Assembly: GCF_020686945.1 (NCBI RefSeq)
Contig: NZ_JAJEPR010000005.1
Location: forward strand, 1 to 64,000
Direction: 5' to 3'
DNA: 64,000 nucleotides
Source of the DNA: Limivivens faecihominis
Lineage (GTDB): Bacteria > Bacillota > Clostridia > Lachnospirales > Lachnospiraceae
Positions 22,863-31,495 of this stretch are shown one piece after another; position 1 is the first letter of the stretch; each line of letters starts with the position of its first letter. Position numbers and translations under genes: made by a program. The notes beneath the pieces were generated by a model. The model searched no databases, was not told the origin of the DNA, and worked only from the letters and a program-made list of their open reading frames with translations.

Positions 22863-24794
22863 TTACTTCTGCTCTTCCACTTCCACCTTGCGGTTCTCGC
22901 GGTTTTTGATCTCCTCTTTGATATCAGAGATGAAGGCATCAAGACCCTTCTGGCCCTCGTCGCCTTTGAAACGGCTTCTCACAGATACGACGCCGTCCTC
23001 TTCCTCTTTGGCGCCGACTACCAGCATATAGGGGATCTTCTGCAGTCTTGCCTCACGGATCTTGTAGCCGATCTTCTCAGCCTTGGTGTCGATCTCGGCA
23101 CGGATACCGGCCTCTTTCAGCTCAGCAAGAACTTTCTGGCCATATTCCATGTATTTATCGGAGATCGGCAGTACGCGAACCTGTACCGGAGCCAGCCAGG
23201 TCGGGAATGCGCCTGCGAAATGCTCGATCAGAATACCGATGAAACGCTCGATGGAACCGAATACAACGCGGTGAATCATAATCGGACGATGTTTCTCGCC
23301 GTCAGCTGCGATGTACTCGAGGTTAAAGCGCTGCGGCAGCTGGAAGTCAAGCTGAATGGTACCGCACTGCCAGGTTCTTCCCAGAGAATCCTCCAGATGG
23401 AAGTCGATCTTCGGTCCGTAGAATGCGCCGTCGCCCTCGTTAACTGCGTAATCCAGACCCAGATCATCCAGAGCAGCCCGAAGAGCATCGGTAGCCATCT
23501 CCCAGTCCTCGTCGCTTCCCATGGAATCTTCCGGACGGGTAGAGAGCTCTACATGATATTTGAAGCCGAAGAGACTGTATACCTCGTCGATCAGTTTTGC
23601 AACGCCTTTGATCTCCTCACGGATCTGATCCGGAGTCATGAAGATATGGGCATCATCCTGGGTGAAGCAGCGCACACGCATCAGACCGTGGAGCTGTCCG
23701 GATTTCTCATGACGGTGAACCAGTCCCAGCTCTCCCATACGAAGCGGCAGATCACGGTAGGAACGCGGCTCGGACTCGTAAACCAGAACGCCGCCCGGGC
23801 AGTTCATCGGTTTGATGGCGAAATCCTGGTCATCGATGACGGTGGTGTACATGTTCTCTTTGTAGTGATCCCAGTGACCGGAGGTCTCCCAAAGCTGACG
23901 GTTCAGCATGATCGGGGTGGAAATCTCCTGATAGCCTGCTTTGTTGTGTATCTCTCTCCAGTAGTCCAGCAGAGTGTTTTTCAGAACCATTCCCTTCGGC
24001 AGGAAGAACGGGAAGCCCGGTCCCTCTTCTCTCATCATGAAGATACCCAGCTCTTTACCGATCTTTCTATGGTCTCTCTTCTTTGCCTCCTCGATGCGGG
24101 CAAGATACTCTTCGAGGTCTGCTTTCTTGGTAAATGCAGTACCGTAGATACGGGTCAGCATCTTGTTTTTCTCGTTTCCTCTCCAGTAAGCACCTGCCAG
24201 GCTGGTGAGTTTGAAGGCCTTCACGGTCTTGGTGTTCATGAGGTGCGGTCCTGCACAGAGGTCCACAAACTCGCCCTGACGATAAAAGCTCAGCTCTGCA
24301 TCTTCCGGAAGATCCTCAATCAGCTGTACCTTGTAGGGTTCTTCTTTTTCCTGCATGAATTTGATGGCCTCTTCGCGGGTCATTGTGAAACGCTCCAGCG
24401 GAAGGGCTTCTTTGACGATCTTCTTCATCTCAGCCTCGATCTTCTCCAGATCCTCGCTGGTAAAAGGAGTTTCTCTGTCTACATCATAGTAGAAACCGTC
24501 TTTGATGGAAGGTCCGATGGCCAGTTTAGTCTCCGGATACAGACGTTTGATGGCCTGAGCCATGATATGGGAAGCAGTGTGGCGGAATGCAGCTTTTCCT
24601 CCCTCGCTGTCAAAAGTCAGAATGTTCAGCTCGCAGTCAGAATCCACAACGGTACGAAGATCTACCTCCTCGCCGTTGATCTCGCCGGCACAGGCAACCC
24701 GGGCCAGCCCCTCGCTGATGTCCATAGCGATGTCATAAACGCTTTTTGCTTCTGCGTACTCTTTTTTAGAGCCGTCTTTCAGTGTGATGATCAT
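22863..24794 (-). CDS. thrS: threonyl-tRNA synthetase
   Basis: A 643-residue class II synthetase that charges tRNA-Thr. Domains in order: TGS (1-60), editing domain (HTASHIMAQAIKRL; zinc/editing residues near 75-185), catalytic core with motif 2 MRVRCFTQDDAHIF and motif 3 RPIMIHRVVFGSIERF, and anticodon-binding domain (PISDKYMEYGQKVL). Length and motifs are normal. AAGGAGG precedes the ATG. A complete T-box leader with its own consensus promoter stands immediately upstream, so expression is set by uncharged tRNA-Thr. Confidence 0.97.
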   Translation of the reverse strand: MIITLKDGSKKEYAEAKSVYDIAMDISEGLARVACAGEINGEEVDLRTVVDSDCELNILTFDSEGGKAAFRHTASHIMAQAIKRLYPETKLAIGPSIKDGFYYDVDRETPFTSEDLEKIEAEMKKIVKEALPLERFTMTREEAIKFMQEKEEPYKVQLIEDLPEDAELSFYRQGEFVDLCAGPHLMNTKTVKAFKLTSLAGAYWRGNEKNKMLTRIYGTAFTKKADLEEYLARIEEAKKRDHRKIGKELGIFMMREEGPGFPFFLPKGMVLKNTLLDYWREIHNKAGYQEISTPIMLNRQLWETSGHWDHYKENMYTTVIDDQDFAIKPMNCPGGVLVYESEPRSYRDLPLRMGELGLVHRHEKSGQLHGLMRVRCFTQDDAHIFMTPDQIREEIKGVAKLIDEVYSLFGFKYHVELSTRPEDSMGSDEDWEMATDALRAALDDLGLDYAVNEGDGAFYGPKIDFHLEDSLGRTWQCGTIQLDFQLPQRFNLEYIAADGEKHRPIMIHRVVFGSIERFIGILIEHFAGAFPTWLAPVQVRVLPISDKYMEYGQKVLAELKEAGIRAEIDTKAEKIGYKIREARLQKIPYMLVVGAKEEEDGVVSVRSRFKGDEGQKGLDAFISDIKEEIKNRENRKVEVEEQK

Positions 24795-24807
24795 AATTTT
24801 CCTCCTT

Positions 24808-25058
24808 ACAAAATTAAAAGCCCCCTGTGATCCTTCTTCTCGGAAAGATCACAAGGGGCGAGTTATCATTTTCCCGCGGTTCCACCCTTATTTCTGGCAT
24901 AGCCACTCATTGAGATGATAACGGTGTCAAACCGGGCCGGATTGGGGCCGCTTAAAAAGAAGCTGGTCTTCAAATGGTTCCTGCCGGGATGCTCGCACCT
25001 CTATCATCCCTCTCTGAGACATTCTGCCACTCTACTCGTCTTCTAATGCTTTACCTGG
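24808..25058 (-). promoter_or_regulatory. T-box riboswitch controlling thrS
   Basis: The minus-strand RNA carries the T-box sequence AAGGGTGGAACCGCGG near 24870-24885. It is followed by the terminator arm CGCCCCTTGTGATC, its complement GATCACAGGGGGC and TTTTAATTTT (24810-24860). Stem I has the AGAGAGGGATG element, and a plausible specifier ACC (Thr) occurs in GGAACCATTTGAAGACC. Uncharged tRNA-Thr would stabilise the antiterminator. Confidence 0.93.
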
Positions 25059-25063
25059 GACTG

Positions 25064-25092
25064 ATTATAAACACAGCTTCTCATTTTGTCAA
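25064..25092 (-). promoter_or_regulatory. consensus promoter of the thrS T-box
   Basis: TTGACA (25087-25092), 17-bp spacer, TATAAT (25064-25069): a perfect sigma-A promoter. Its -35 overlaps the 3' end of the upstream ABC permease gene. Confidence 0.9.
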
Positions 25093-27206
25093 GGCGTGAT
25101 CCGACTTTTTTCAGAAGTTCTCTGACGCATATTATTTTCCAGGATCGTACGGATGTCCTCCGGAAGCTCACTTCCCGGCACCATAAAGGTCTGCAGGTAG
25201 TCGTCATCCGAGCCGTAGGCAGTGATGTAATAGATATCATCGTCCGTATCCGGAGCCGTGCAGTACTTATAGGAAAGCATGCTCAAAAGTTCTTTTTTCT
25301 GGCTGTCGGAAATGAGATCCGTCTCTCCGGCTCCCACAGCCAGAAGATTCAGAGCGAAATCATTATTTTCATACCAGACCGTGAGCGCTCTCACCTCATT
25401 CGGGTCCAGGGTATCCGGGAAAACAACTCCGAACTGTTCCAGAACCTGAATCGTCCGCGTAAAGGACCTGAGAATAGGATAGCCGTTGTCCTCATCGCTG
25501 ATGAGGTTGGCCTCTATGCTTCCGTTTTTCACTTCCTGATGCTCCGGCTCGTAGCTGATGGACATCGTTCCCAGAAGTTCGCTGCCGGAAATATCGCTGT
25601 ATTTAAGCGTCAGAAGATCCTCCTCATAAGCCTTGGCAAACTCTTCTTTTTCCTGCTGGCTCTGGAAGGTATAACTTCCATTCCGGGTGTTGACGCCATA
25701 AGCCCAGATCGAAGAGATTTCCTCGCATTTTCTTCCGAAAATCGGATACATCGCCTTGATAAAGCCCGGCTTCTCATAAAGCTTCTCCGCATTTTCCTCG
25801 AAAACGTCTCTGTCCACAGGGTAAGTCCGATAAACGACCCGGCCATTTTTCAGGTTATAACGGATATCCACCAGGATTTTTGTCACATCCTCCTCGGTTC
25901 CTCTGTCGGCGTTCTGACTTCCGTTCTCCGCCATGGCATAGATGGGTTCGAACTCCGTCAACTGGTAGGAATCCAGCACCTGAATGGAATCCTCGCTGGT
26001 GGTGCTGGTGCTTGACATTTCCGTATAGGTCATGACCTGATGGTAAACGTTGGCGAGGGCATAATTATTCACTGACATGCAGGCGATCTTATCCGCATCC
26101 GGAAGGTAAGTGTCATAGCCCAGAAGATCAAAGCGGAATACCAGAGCGATGCCAAAAGTCAGCACCGTCACCGCGAGAAGCTCCAGTGGCCGTTTCAGCA
26201 CATTCCGGATATCTGTATAATAAATGAAATCCACGACTCCCGTAAATACCAGCAGCCCCAGAGCAATGCCGCCGAAAAACCAGAGATCACTCTGGGTATA
26301 GGAAAAGGTCTTGAGAAAGATTCCCACGGCCAGGGAGACGGTGCAGACTGCCAGAATCTTGATGAGCACGCCGATCTTCGGGAAGACCACTGAATTTCCT
26401 GCCGCCTCCGACCTCCTGTTCCGGTAAAGGCAGACGGAAAGCAGAATCTCCACCAGTAGAAACAGAATCAGAATCCCCAGCTCCAGAAAGGGCAAATCCC
26501 CGGAAAGGCCATTTTCCACATACTGGTTCCATTTTTCTGTGAGGTCCAGCATGCAGGTGGCCGGGCAGGGATATTTCCGGAAAAGATTGGGAATCTCCTG
26601 CTCCAGATACCCCGTGTAAAAGGTCCGCTCAAAGAGCCGGTAAAGCCAGGCCACGAGACCGGTAAAGCCAAAAAGCAGCGGCACCAGAAGAACGCTGACC
26701 AGAAGCTTCCCCGTCATCAGCATCGCCACGAGGCAGAGAAAATAGGCCACGAGAAAGATCAGTAAATAGAGGAAAAATTTCCCCAGCACCGCCTGGACAA
26801 GGTTCAGATCCGCCACATGATAGATGGCTCCCATGAAAAGCTCCTCGATCGCGGCAGCCCCCGTGGCTCCGGCAAAGATCACAAGACCGGAAGCAGCCTT
26901 TAAAAGCAGCCAGGTCTCCCGTTTCACCGGCAGGCTGTGATAGAAATCCAGCTTCGGCCGGGAATAAATATAGGAGAAACCCGTGAGGGCACAGATAGCC
27001 GCCATCAATACCACCGCCAGCGCGTAGTAATTGTTTCCGCTGTAGGTGAGCGCATTCAGAAAACGCGGGCTCAGGTCCGTCTCCCCGTAAATGCTGATCA
27101 TCCCCTGGATGTTATCCAGGATGACTCCCGGAAAGATCAGGCAGAAAACGAGGAATGACATCACCAGGAGCCAGCTTCTCTTTTTCAGGTCATCTTTTAA
27201 CAGCAT
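25089..27206 (-). CDS. ABC transporter membrane protein, YtrC-like (DUF6449-type)
   Basis: About 705 residues from the ATG at 27206, which overlaps the end of the ATPase gene by 17 bp. The N-terminal half has about eight helices, beginning LLVMSFLVFCLIFPGVILD and including an SRPKLDFYHSLPVKRETW motif seen in ABC-2-like permeases next to YtrB ATPases. The C-terminal half from about residue 390 is a large soluble, probably extracellular domain rich in acidic residues. Together with the ATPase it forms an exporter-like system, possibly linked to envelope stress as for Bacillus Ytr, but the substrate is unknown. No GntR regulator, common in ytr operons, is present. Confidence 0.75.
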   Translation of the reverse strand: MLLKDDLKKRSWLLVMSFLVFCLIFPGVILDNIQGMISIYGETDLSPRFLNALTYSGNNYYALAVVLMAAICALTGFSYIYSRPKLDFYHSLPVKRETWLLLKAASGLVIFAGATGAAAIEELFMGAIYHVADLNLVQAVLGKFFLYLLIFLVAYFLCLVAMLMTGKLLVSVLLVPLLFGFTGLVAWLYRLFERTFYTGYLEQEIPNLFRKYPCPATCMLDLTEKWNQYVENGLSGDLPFLELGILILFLLVEILLSVCLYRNRRSEAAGNSVVFPKIGVLIKILAVCTVSLAVGIFLKTFSYTQSDLWFFGGIALGLLVFTGVVDFIYYTDIRNVLKRPLELLAVTVLTFGIALVFRFDLLGYDTYLPDADKIACMSVNNYALANVYHQVMTYTEMSSTSTTSEDSIQVLDSYQLTEFEPIYAMAENGSQNADRGTEEDVTKILVDIRYNLKNGRVVYRTYPVDRDVFEENAEKLYEKPGFIKAMYPIFGRKCEEISSIWAYGVNTRNGSYTFQSQQEKEEFAKAYEEDLLTLKYSDISGSELLGTMSISYEPEHQEVKNGSIEANLISDEDNGYPILRSFTRTIQVLEQFGVVFPDTLDPNEVRALTVWYENNDFALNLLAVGAGETDLISDSQKKELLSMLSYKYCTAPDTDDDIYYITAYGSDDDYLQTFMVPGSELPEDIRTILENNMRQRTSEKSRITP

Positions 27207-28107
27207 CGTGAATGATCTCTTTGATATCATATCCGGCAACCTCCGTCTCGCTGATAAAAATTTCTTCCAGAGTCAGCGGAAGTACCTCGGAAAATACAGG
27301 GTCCTTCTCCTCTATACTCATAAGAATCTCCTGTCTCGTTCCCCGGGCGATGACCGTGAGGAGCGAGCCTCTTTTCTCGTACTGCACCACGTTCAGCTCT
27401 TCCAGGAGTTCTTTTTCCTTCTCCGGGTCCCGGATCACGCACTGGAGCTTGTGGATGTGGTATTTCATATCCTCCAGATCCCTGGACAAAAGGATGCCGC
27501 CCTTGTGCAGAAGACCGATGTGATCGCAGATATCCTCCAGTTCACGAAGGCTGTGGGACGCAATGACCACGGAAAAATCGCGTTTGGAGAGTTCCCCGGC
27601 CAGGATGCTCTTCATGGCTTGACGCATCAGCGGATCCAGGCCGTCGAAGGTCTCGTCGCAGAGAAGATATTTGGTCCCGGCACAGATTCCAAGGAGCATG
27701 AGCACCTGACGCTTCATTCCTTTGGAAAAAGAAGCGAGTTTCCGTCTCCGGTCCAGCTGAAAGCGCTCCATGAGATCAAAGAAGCGGTACTCGTCAAAAT
27801 GGGGATAGAGGATCTCGTAATATTCTGCCATGCTTTCCCCTGTGGCATTCGGAAAAAAATAGGCCTCGTCGGAGAGAAAGCAGATCCGCCCTTTGACTTT
27901 CGGATTTTCGTATACGTTTTCTCCGTCCACCATGACGCTGCCGGTATCCGGGCAGATCACACCGCACATGATCCGAAGGAGGGTGCTTTTTCCCGCTCCA
28001 TTGGTCCCCACCAGCCCGAAAATGCTCTTTTCCTGGACTGCGGCGATGACGTTGTTCAGGGCGTCTGTGTTGGAGAATTTCTTATTTACACCGTTAATTT
28101 CTATCAT
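27190..28107 (-). CDS. ABC transporter ATPase, YtrB-like
   Basis: 305 residues from the ATG at 28107, chosen for GGAGG 5 nt upstream; the longer frame runs into repeat DNA. The nucleotide-binding domain is complete: Walker A GTNGAGKS, signature LASFSKGMKRQ, Walker B YLLCDETFDGLD and the switch His in ASHS. A C-terminal extension of about 90 residues follows the NBD, as in YtrB/BcrA-type ATPases. It energises the overlapping YtrC-like membrane protein. Confidence 0.88.
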   Translation of the reverse strand: MIEINGVNKKFSNTDALNNVIAAVQEKSIFGLVGTNGAGKSTLLRIMCGVICPDTGSVMVDGENVYENPKVKGRICFLSDEAYFFPNATGESMAEYYEILYPHFDEYRFFDLMERFQLDRRRKLASFSKGMKRQVLMLLGICAGTKYLLCDETFDGLDPLMRQAMKSILAGELSKRDFSVVIASHSLRELEDICDHIGLLHKGGILLSRDLEDMKYHIHKLQCVIRDPEKEKELLEELNVVQYEKRGSLLTVIARGTRQEILMSIEEKDPVFSEVLPLTLEEIFISETEVAGYDIKEIIHDAVKR

Positions 28108-28122
28108 AGGCTCCTCCATACC

Positions 28123-28185
28123 GGGTCCCAGGTTCAAAAGTCTTATCGTGCAAGCACGAACGACTTTTGGAACTTTTGACCCTGG
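28123..28185. repeat. dispersed palindromic repeat, copy B (short form)
   Basis: GGTCCCAGGTTCAAAAGTC, then CGTGCAAGCACG, then GACTTTTG and GAACTTTTGACCCTGG. It is related to copy A (1175-1240) and to 34978-35040 but lacks the 42-bp module. Confidence 0.75.
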
Positions 28186-28343
28186 TACAGTGAAAATTAA
28201 GTAACCGCCATATTGACTTGTCTGATTTTTCATCTGCTGCGTTGTCGCCAATCGACGTAGCCACCGCTACGCCTCATTCCTCCGCCTTGCATATGAAGAA
28301 ATCATCCTGCGTCAATATAGCAGATACTTAATTTTCACTGTAC
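28185..28343. mobile_element. 159-bp MITE-like element with 19-bp perfect terminal inverted repeats
   Basis: GTACAGTGAAAATTAAGTA (28185-28203) is exactly complementary to 28325-28343. Internal ATATTGAC/GTCAATAT arms extend the pairing. It has no coding capacity. It fills the gap between the ABC ATPase and the YwlG-family gene and directly abuts repeat copy B. Confidence 0.8.
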
Positions 28344-28360
28344 TAGTATTCTTATATCAC

Positions 28361-28392
28361 AAAGTCCCCTGCCAAAGCAAGGGACTTCATTT
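28361..28392 (-). terminator. terminator after the YwlG-family gene
   Basis: AAGTCCC and GGGACTT flank a 12-nt loop on the minus strand, ending TTTGTGAT; a short T tract, so moderate strength. Confidence 0.55.
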
Positions 28393-28406
28393 TTAATTAA
28401 GAAAAC

Positions 28407-28964
28407 TTATAATAGATCGTGGTTATAATGCGCTCTCTCCCCGCCCACAAACTTCCGTCTTGTCCGGGCGCAGACCACATGGGCGGAACCGATGGTCTTC
28501 TGTTCGATCCGGACGGGAACCGCCACTTTCTTCAGATGCATGCCGATGAGAGTGTCGCCGATATCAATTCCAGCATGGGCGCGGATCTCCTCGACGGCCA
28601 CGGGGTCCTTAAAGCCTGCATAAGCAGCCGTGGCAAAGGAACCGCCGGCCTTGAGCTGAGGCACGACGTTGACCTCCTCATAGCCGTATTTCTCTGCTGC
28701 TGCCCGCTCCAGAATCAGCGCCCGGTTCAGATGCTCACAGCACTGGGCCGCGAGGAAAACGCCCTGCCTGTCCAGCTCTCCTTTGATTCCCTCAAAGACA
28801 GCCTGGCCGATCTCCGCGCTGGAATGGGTACCGATCTTCTCCGCTCCGATCTCGCTGCTCGAACAGCCTACCACCAGGAGCTCTCCTTCCTTCATTTTGG
28901 CCACCTCAAAAAGCTGGGCTGCTGCCCGCGCCGCTTCCTCTCTGATCATCTCAAGTGTCTCCAT
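28407..28964 (-). CDS. YwlG/DUF436 family protein (TIGR01440)
   Basis: 185 residues, cytosolic. It matches the conserved TIGR01440 family through GCSSSEIGAEKIGTHSS, QCCEHLNRALILER, PQLKAGGSFATAAY and GIDIGDTLIGMHLKKVAVPVR. The conserved cysteines and the compact alpha/beta fold point to an enzyme, but no function is established. It is probably co-transcribed with the YdcF gene just upstream (24 bp gap). Confidence 0.88.
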   Translation of the reverse strand: METLEMIREEAARAAAQLFEVAKMKEGELLVVGCSSSEIGAEKIGTHSSAEIGQAVFEGIKGELDRQGVFLAAQCCEHLNRALILERAAAEKYGYEEVNVVPQLKAGGSFATAAYAGFKDPVAVEEIRAHAGIDIGDTLIGMHLKKVAVPVRIEQKTIGSAHVVCARTRRKFVGGERAHYNHDLL

Positions 28965-28988
28965 AGTATTCCTTTCCGGCTTTTCGCC

Positions 28989-29717
28989 TTACCTGAGGGA
29001 GATATCCCCTCTCGCCACTGCTTTTATCATGGCAAAAAATTCCCGCACCAGATAGTGGATCTGATAAAGCGGGTCCGAGGGAGCCGCCAGTCCGCTCACA
29101 TTCGTATACCCCTGCTTTTTCGCCATCTTAAGCGCCCGATAGATATGAAAGTTATTTGTCACCAGTCCGACCTTCTTTTCCCGGTCGATGAGTTTTCCCG
29201 TATAATCCAGATTCTCACTGGTGGTTGTGGAGTCCGTCTCCACAAGAATCCTCTTTTCGTCGATGCCATGCAGCAACAGATACTCCTTCATAACCTCCGC
29301 TTCTGTGATGTCCTCCCCGGGGCCTCTGCCGCCGGAAACCACAGCGATCGTCCCGGGATTTTCTTCCAGATAAGCCAGCGCCGTATCCAGGCGCTTCCTT
29401 AAGGCCCTGCTCGGAACCGTTCCCCGGACCTGGGCTCCGAGAATCACCAGATAATCAAGTTCCGGCTTCCCTTTTGCAAACATACCGGTCATGATAAGGC
29501 CTTCCACCCCTGCAAAAATCAGGAGGCAGACCCCCAGGATGCCTCCCGCCGCCAGGGCTGCCGACTTCGGCAAATGCCATTTTCCAAAATGATGAAGGGC
29601 TCCCGAGGCTGAGAGAAAACCACCCACCAGAAGCCAGATCACGGAAAAATCCATGCCCACGCTGAGGAGCATTACAAAATAGACCAGACAGATTCCTCCA
29701 AGGATCATCGCAACCAT
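28989..29717 (-). CDS. YdcF family membrane protein (DUF218)
   Basis: 242 residues. Three to four hydrophobic helices fill the first 85 residues, followed by a DUF218 domain: YLVILGAQVRG, SRALRKRLDTALAYL, VVSGGRGPGEDITEAEVM, ETDSTTTSENLDYT and VTNNFHIYRAL. This domain is shared with SanA/ElyC-type proteins of envelope metabolism; enzymatic activity is unproven. GGAGG lies 7 nt before the ATG. Confidence 0.88.
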   Translation of the reverse strand: MVAMILGGICLVYFVMLLSVGMDFSVIWLLVGGFLSASGALHHFGKWHLPKSAALAAGGILGVCLLIFAGVEGLIMTGMFAKGKPELDYLVILGAQVRGTVPSRALRKRLDTALAYLEENPGTIAVVSGGRGPGEDITEAEVMKEYLLLHGIDEKRILVETDSTTTSENLDYTGKLIDREKKVGLVTNNFHIYRALKMAKKQGYTNVSGLAAPSDPLYQIHYLVREFFAMIKAVARGDISLR

Positions 29718-29736
29718 ACATATTCCTCCGAATTAC

Positions 29737-29769
29737 AAGAAAAGGCGCCCGTTTTTCCACAGACGCCTT
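29737..29769 (-). terminator. terminator after the SEC-C gene
   Basis: AAGGCG and CGCCTT arms with a 16-nt loop, followed by TTTTCTTG on the minus strand. Confidence 0.65.
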
Positions 29770-29782
29770 CTCCCTTACTTTC

Positions 29783-30289
29783 TTATTTATTTCTGCCGCA
29801 GCAGTATTTGTATTTCTTTCCGCTTCCGCAGGGGCAGGGATCGTTTCTGCCGATCTTCGGTCCTTTGACAACGGTGTTTGCCTTCTTTGCCTCAATGAAG
29901 AGTTTCTTCTTGTGATCCGGCTCGAAGATCTCGTCCCACATGGGCAGATCATACAGCCAGTCAGCCTTGGCGTCTACCATGTTCTTGTAGAGCATCTCTT
30001 TATCGAAAGCCAAGGTTACTTCAGTGTTCTCATCCATGGTCTCGATCGGGTTCGGCACTTTCAGGCTGTCATTGATACCATCCAGAAAACCTGCCATGGT
30101 CAGAACCTTGATGCCATATTTGTCAGCCAGCTCTTTTACGGTACCTTTTACAACCTCATCCGGATTGGAAAGGAGTTTCTCATAGATTCCTTTCTCGATG
30201 AGGAAATACTCGGTCCAGAATTTCTGCAGCTGTTTTTTATCAGCCTCCTGATTGTAGGCAATCTCACGCCATTCCTGTAATAATCCCAT
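29783..30289 (-). CDS. SEC-C motif protein
   Basis: 168 residues: a helical domain of unknown function (residues 1-135) followed by a C-terminal SEC-C zinc-binding motif GRNDPCPCGSGKKYKYCCG, the same type found at the end of SecA. The motif binds zinc and often mediates contact with SecB, ribosomes or nucleic acid. The N-terminal domain (WTEYFLIEKGIYEKLL...TVKELADKYG) recurs in Lachnospiraceae proteins of unknown role. Monocistronic by context. Confidence 0.88.
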   Translation of the reverse strand: MGLLQEWREIAYNQEADKKQLQKFWTEYFLIEKGIYEKLLSNPDEVVKGTVKELADKYGIKVLTMAGFLDGINDSLKVPNPIETMDENTEVTLAFDKEMLYKNMVDAKADWLYDLPMWDEIFEPDHKKKLFIEAKKANTVVKGPKIGRNDPCPCGSGKKYKYCCGRNK

Positions 30290-30487
30290 TTTACTTATAC
30301 CATCCTTTGTTTCAGATTAGTCATTGCCATGTCTATTTCATTCATAGGACATGGTGTCTTTACGACACGCTTATTTTATTATATACTAACTTTAAAATTT
30401 TTTCAACGCTTATTGCATAAACCTTTTCAAAAGGGTCATACTGTTAGTGTCTACAGAAGAGAAAATAGAATACTTATCCTCCCCTTA

Positions 30488-30520
30488 AAGAAGGCCGGCC
30501 GCCGAATGTGCAGCCGGCCT
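30488..30520 (-). terminator. terminator after the oxidoreductase gene
   Basis: AGGCCGGC pairs with GCCGGCCT, then TTCTTT on the minus strand. The remaining 30290-30487 gap is AT-rich with no feature I can assign apart from the SEC-C gene's upstream region. Confidence 0.75.
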
Positions 30521-30526
30521 CTCCTT

Positions 30527-31492
30527 TTATTCAGGCTCTGTAGCGTCGATCTCGTCGAAAAGCTCCGCGCAGGAAAGCGTCGCGCTGTGGGGAACCACCG
30601 GGCTTTCACAAAGACCGATCTCCACGCAGCGGATCATCTCCTCGATCTCATAGGTAAAGCCGTTCTTCGTCACCTCATCCCGGAAATGTTCCAGAAGCTC
30701 GCCTTTTTCTCCATAGAGGAAGGCCTCTGATGCATAATGGGGATAAGGAAGCTCGATGCGGCCTCTCTCTCCGTAGATGACCAGCCGCTCGTCGGTATCT
30801 GCGGCGAAGGTTGTCATAAGACTTGCCAGCGTCTCTTCAAATTCCAGCGTCACAATACTGCTCTCATCCACGCCGCTCTCGCTCCAGATAGCGGAAACAG
30901 TCCGGTTTTTCAGTTTCTGGCGGATGAGATACGTCGTGATCTCATAGGCATAAACCGTAATATCCTTGGAAGCGCCGCCCCCAAGCTTCGGTGAATAATA
31001 ACGTTTTTCCGGATCCTGGTCTGCCCGAAAACCGATGGTGCAATGGGCAAGCTTTGCCTTGCCGATTCTCCCTGTAGCCAGCCATTCTTCTGCTTCCCGC
31101 ACGGCCGGAAGGAAGCGGCTCCAGAGGGCCTCCATGACAAAAATTCCTTTTCTCTCAGAGAGAGAAAAGACCTCCCTTGCCTCCCGGCTGTTTCGGAACA
31201 TGGCTTTTTCGCAGAGCACGGGAACGCCGTATTTCAGGCAGAGCATCGAAAGACGGTGATGATCGTTCGGTGTCACCGCAATGTAGGCTCCGTCCGGTTT
31301 TTCCATCTGAAGCATTTCTTCATAGTCCCCATAAGCCTTCACGACACCGTTTTTCTCTGCAAAATTCATTGCTTTTGTGAGGCTTTTGCTGGCCACGGCC
31401 ACCACAGCCGCGCCCTCAATCAGAGAGACGGCCTCACAGAATTTTCCGGCGATATTTCCGGCTCCCAGAATCACAAAACGAAATTCTTTCAT
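30527..31492 (-). CDS. Gfo/Idh/MocA family oxidoreductase
   Basis: 321 residues. The N-terminal NAD(P)-binding Rossmann fold has the GAGNIAGKF nucleotide loop, and the family signature CEKAMFRNSREAREVF contains the conserved EK pair. The C-terminal alpha/beta domain resembles dihydrodiol dehydrogenase/glucose-fructose oxidoreductase relatives. It oxidises or reduces a sugar-like substrate in the cytosol; the substrate is not deducible. The ATG follows GGAGG located in the last codons of the upstream RNase J gene, 3 bp away, so the two are translationally linked. Confidence 0.85.
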   Translation of the reverse strand: MKEFRFVILGAGNIAGKFCEAVSLIEGAAVVAVASKSLTKAMNFAEKNGVVKAYGDYEEMLQMEKPDGAYIAVTPNDHHRLSMLCLKYGVPVLCEKAMFRNSREAREVFSLSERKGIFVMEALWSRFLPAVREAEEWLATGRIGKAKLAHCTIGFRADQDPEKRYYSPKLGGGASKDITVYAYEITTYLIRQKLKNRTVSAIWSESGVDESSIVTLEFEETLASLMTTFAADTDERLVIYGERGRIELPYPHYASEAFLYGEKGELLEHFRDEVTKNGFTYEIEEMIRCVEIGLCESPVVPHSATLSCAELFDEIDATEPE

Positions 31493-31495
31493 GCG

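Noticed and set aside
22704..24830. 708-codon plus-strand open frame opposite thrS
   Set aside because: Exact antisense shadow of the highly conserved thrS; no ribosome site and no family resemblance.
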